Source: Bacillota bacterium
Lineage (GTDB): Bacteria > Bacillota > Clostridia > Oscillospirales > Ruminococcaceae
Reading direction: 5' to 3'
Assembly (NCBI GenBank): GCA_029550985.1
Contig: JAKPGH010000112.1
Coordinates: 1-7,239 of the forward strand
DNA length: 7,239 bases
In this document: piece after piece, positions 4,951 through 7,239 of the stretch
Layout of the letters: every line of letters begins with the position of its first letter
Numbering within the stretch: position 1 is the stretch's first letter
The notes under the pieces: model-generated
The model's input: the letters and a program-made list of their open reading frames with translations, nothing else
Told to the model about the DNA's origin: nothing
Databases searched by the model: none
Position numbers and translations under genes: made by a program

Positions 4951-4989
4951 AAAAAGCGAAAGCCCGCCCCAAAGGGAGCGGGCTTTCGC
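4951..4989 (-). terminator. Intrinsic terminator of clpC
   Basis: On the minus strand GCGAAAGCCCGCTCC, loop CTTT, then GGGGCGGGCTTTCGC form a 15-pair stem with one G-U pair, followed at once by TTTTT (4955-4951). It starts 33 nt after the clpC stop codon. The long GC-rich stem and U-tract make this a strong Rho-independent terminator. It should separate clpC transcription from the S10 operon. On the plus strand no T-run follows, so it works in one direction only. Confidence 0.93.
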
Positions 4990-5022
4990 CGGAAATGGGA
5001 TACCTTATTATAACATACCGTG

Positions 5023-7239
5023 CTATACCTTGACAAAGACAAAGTCGTCCCGATAATCGCAGAGCAGGGCTTCTCCCGGCTGCACATAGCCTTTGAGGAT
5101 GGAGTCCGCCAGCTTATCCTCAATTTTTTGCTGCACCGCCCGGCGCAGGGGTCTCGCGCCGTAGAGGTTGTCAAATCCCTCCTCGGAGATTTTCTCCACG
5201 GCGGATTCGCTGAACTCCAGCCGGATGCCGATGTCCAGCGCCTTGAGGGCCAGCTGCCGGAACATTTTCTGCGCAATCTGGCGGATTTGCTCCTTGCCCA
5301 GTTTTTCAAAGACGATGACTTCGTCCACCCGGTTGAGGAATTCCGGCTTGAAGAGGTGCTTGAGCTCCCCCATCACCTCTTTTTTCATCTCCTGGCTGTT
5401 CTGGGCCTCCGTCATGGCGCTGGCAAAGCCCAGCTGCCGCTGTTCGGTGATGTGCCGCGCCCCCACGTTGGAGGTCATGATGATGACGGTGTTCTTAAAA
5501 CTGACGGTGCGCCCCTGGGAGTCGGTGAGGATGCCGTCCTCCAAAATCTGCAGGAGGATGTTGAAGACGTCGGGGTGAGCCTTTTCAATTTCGTCGAACA
5601 AAACGACGCCGTAGGGCCGGCGCCGCACCTTTTCGGTGAGCTGGCCTCCCTCGTCGTAGCCCACATAGCCGGGGGGCGAGCCGATCAACTTGGCCACCGC
5701 GTGTTTTTCCATATACTCGCTCATGTCCAGCCGGATGAGAGCGTCCTTTTTGGAAAAGAGGGTTTCGGCCAGGGCGATGCAGAGCTCCGTTTTGCCCACG
5801 CCGGTGGGCCCCAAAAAGATAAAGGAGCCGATGGGGCGGTGAGGGTCCTTTAGCCCCACCTTGCTGCGGCGGATGGCTCCCGCCACGGCGGTGACCGCCT
5901 TGTCCTGCCCCACAATCCGCTCCCGCAGACTCTCCTCCAGGTTAATGAGCCGCTTGCTCTGCTCCTGGGTGAGAGCCGCCACCTCAATGCCGGTGATGTC
6001 GGAAATCAGCTGGGCGATGTCCTCCCGCCCCACCTTCTGCTGGGCGCAGTTGTTCTGGGAGGTCCAACCGCCCCGCAGCTCGGCAATCCGCCCTTTGAGG
6101 GCCCGCTCCTTGTCCCGGATGTCGCAGGCCAGCTCGAAGTCCTGGCTGTTGATGGCCTCCCGCTTTTCCTCCCGGTAGCGCAGCAGGCGGTTTTCCAACT
6201 CGCTGAGGTCCTTGGGAGGCGTAAAGGCTCTAAGCCTTACACGGGAGGCCGCCTCGTCGATGAGGTCGATGGCCTTGTCCGGCAGGTAGCGGTCGGGAAT
6301 ATACTTGGTGGACAGGGTGACGGCGGCGATGAGGGCGTCGTCGGTGATGACCAGGCGGTGGTGCTCCTCGTAGCGGCTACGCAGCCCCCGCAAAATTTCG
6401 ATGGCTTCGTCTTCGGTGGGCTCCTCCACCATCACGCTTTGGAACCGCCGCTCCAACGCCGCGTCCTTTTCAATGTGCTTGCGGTATTCGCTCAGGGTGG
6501 TGGCGCCGATGAGTTGCAGTTCTCCCCGGGCCAGTTGGGGCTTGAGGATGTTGGCGGCGTCGATGGCGCCTTCCGCCGCCCCCGCCCCGATGATGGTGTG
6601 AATCTCGTCGATAAAGAGGATGATGTCCCGATTTTGAATGACTTCCTCCAGCGTGTTTTTGATGCGGTCCTCAAAATCCCCCCGGTACTTGGCCCCCGCC
6701 ACCATGGAGGTGAGGTCCAGGGCCACCACCCGCTTATCCCGCAGGGTGTCCGGCACTTCGCCGAGGACGATTTTCTGCGCCAGCCCCTCCACGATGGCCG
6801 TTTTGCCCACGCCCGCCTCCCCTACCAGGCAGGGGTTGTTTTTGGTGCGGCGGGAAAGGATTTGTATGAGCCGCTGCAGCTCCTTTTCTCGGCCGATAAG
6901 GGGGTCCAGCCGCCCCATCCGCGCCATGGCGGTGAGGTCCCGGCTGTACCGGTCCAGGGTTTGGGTGGAGCCGCTCGGCTCGCTGCGACGGGTCAGAGGT
7001 TTGCGGAACTTTTCCCCGCCCGCCGCCTCTCCCATTTCGGCGGCAAGGGATTCCATCATACTGCTGACCAAAACTTCGGGAGCCGCTCCCATTTCCCGCA
7101 ACAGCTTGATGCCGTAGCTGTCCGGCTCCTTGGCAAGCACCATGAGGATGTGTTCGGTGCCCACATAGCTCTGACCCATCATCCTTGCCTTGATGATGCT
7201 CATTTCCAGCACACGTTTGCACCTAGGGGTAAAGTCTTT
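5023..7239 (-). CDS. clpC: ClpC-type Hsp100 ATPase, ATP-binding subunit of the Clp protease (5' end outside window)
   Basis: ClpC is a cytoplasmic hexameric unfoldase that feeds proteins to ClpP; in Firmicutes it works with adaptors such as MecA or McsB. The visible 738 residues begin inside the second Clp-N repeat (KDFTPRCKRVLEMS, then QSYVGTEHIL); compared with the usual 810-815, about 75 residues are missing. Visible domains: D1 AAA+ with Walker A GEAGVGKT (140-147), pore loop AGAKYRG, Walker B ILFIDE (207-212), sensor GATT and ERRF arginine finger; a UVR-containing middle domain (about 349-384); D2 with GPTGVGKT (477-484), pore loop GSPPGYVG (520-527), Walker B VVLFDE (545-550), a QLGF loop (602-605) that probably docks on ClpP, and sensor-2 GARPLRR (694-700). 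The UVR segment separates it from ClpB and ClpA. The usually conserved SSWTGIPV stretch reads ISDITGIEV. A strong terminator follows. Confidence 0.96.
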   Translation of the reverse strand, partial: KDFTPRCKRVLEMSIIKARMMGQSYVGTEHILMVLAKEPDSYGIKLLREMGAAPEVLVSSMMESLAAEMGEAAGGEKFRKPLTRRSEPSGSTQTLDRYSRDLTAMARMGRLDPLIGREKELQRLIQILSRRTKNNPCLVGEAGVGKTAIVEGLAQKIVLGEVPDTLRDKRVVALDLTSMVAGAKYRGDFEDRIKNTLEEVIQNRDIILFIDEIHTIIGAGAAEGAIDAANILKPQLARGELQLIGATTLSEYRKHIEKDAALERRFQSVMVEEPTEDEAIEILRGLRSRYEEHHRLVITDDALIAAVTLSTKYIPDRYLPDKAIDLIDEAASRVRLRAFTPPKDLSELENRLLRYREEKREAINSQDFELACDIRDKERALKGRIAELRGGWTSQNNCAQQKVGREDIAQLISDITGIEVAALTQEQSKRLINLEESLRERIVGQDKAVTAVAGAIRRSKVGLKDPHRPIGSFIFLGPTGVGKTELCIALAETLFSKKDALIRLDMSEYMEKHAVAKLIGSPPGYVGYDEGGQLTEKVRRRPYGVVLFDEIEKAHPDVFNILLQILEDGILTDSQGRTVSFKNTVIIMTSNVGARHITEQRQLGFASAMTEAQNSQEMKKEVMGELKHLFKPEFLNRVDEVIVFEKLGKEQIRQIAQKMFRQLALKALDIGIRLEFSESAVEKISEEGFDNLYGARPLRRAVQQKIEDKLADSILKGYVQPGEALLCDYRDDFVFVKV

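Noticed and set aside
5020..5853. 277-codon plus-strand open frame opposite clpC
   Set aside because: Covers the highly conserved D2 domain in antisense; no SD and no recognisable family.
1..7239. Mobile elements, CRISPR arrays, tRNA or rRNA genes, defence genes
   Set aside because: None seen on either strand. All coding sequence is accounted for by conserved ribosomal proteins and ClpC.

Overview
The window is a chromosomal housekeeping segment from a moderately GC-rich Gram-positive bacterium, most likely a clostridial Firmicute close to the Oscillospiraceae/Ruminococcaceae. The reasons are a ClpC-type (UVR-containing) Hsp100 ATPase, strong AAGGAGG-type Shine-Dalgarno (SD) sites before almost every gene, Firmicute-like L3 and S10 sequences, and a conventional U-tract terminator. 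The placement comes from protein recognition only and is not precise. Every gene lies on the minus strand, so transcription runs from high to low coordinates.

Layout in the direction of transcription. (1) 7239-5023: most of clpC, cut at the window edge so that roughly the first 75 residues are missing, followed by a 15-bp intrinsic terminator at 4989-4951. (2) 5022-4539: a 484-base gene-free stretch holding that terminator, an imperfect inverted repeat, an extended -10 promoter (4852-4824) and an inferred untranslated leader of about 280 nt rich in hairpins. (3) 4538-1: the start of the S10 ribosomal-protein operon in canonical order: rpsJ (S10), rplC (L3), rplD (L4), rplW (L23), rplB (L2), rpsS (S19), rplV (L22), rpsC (S3) and the first 63 codons of rplP (L16). 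Most genes are tightly packed: rplD and rplW overlap by one base (TAATG) and rpsC and rplP abut (TAAATG). The two longer spacers (rpsJ-rplC, 70 nt; rplW-rplB, 90 nt) each hold a hairpin.

The ribosomal proteins would be made from one polycistronic message and assemble into both subunits. ClpC is a separate protein-quality-control unit, insulated by its own terminator.

Nothing in the coding content is a new system. The most interesting part is the long rpsJ leader. Two of its segments each have two mutually exclusive pairing partners, and a hairpin followed by five U residues lies upstream of the rpsJ SD, which is compatible with attenuation. Smaller points of interest are a 21-bp tandem repeat encoding a basic RGENRS tail on S3, a nearly duplicated ribosome-binding module before rpsS and rplV, and the unusual juxtaposition of clpC with the S10 operon.
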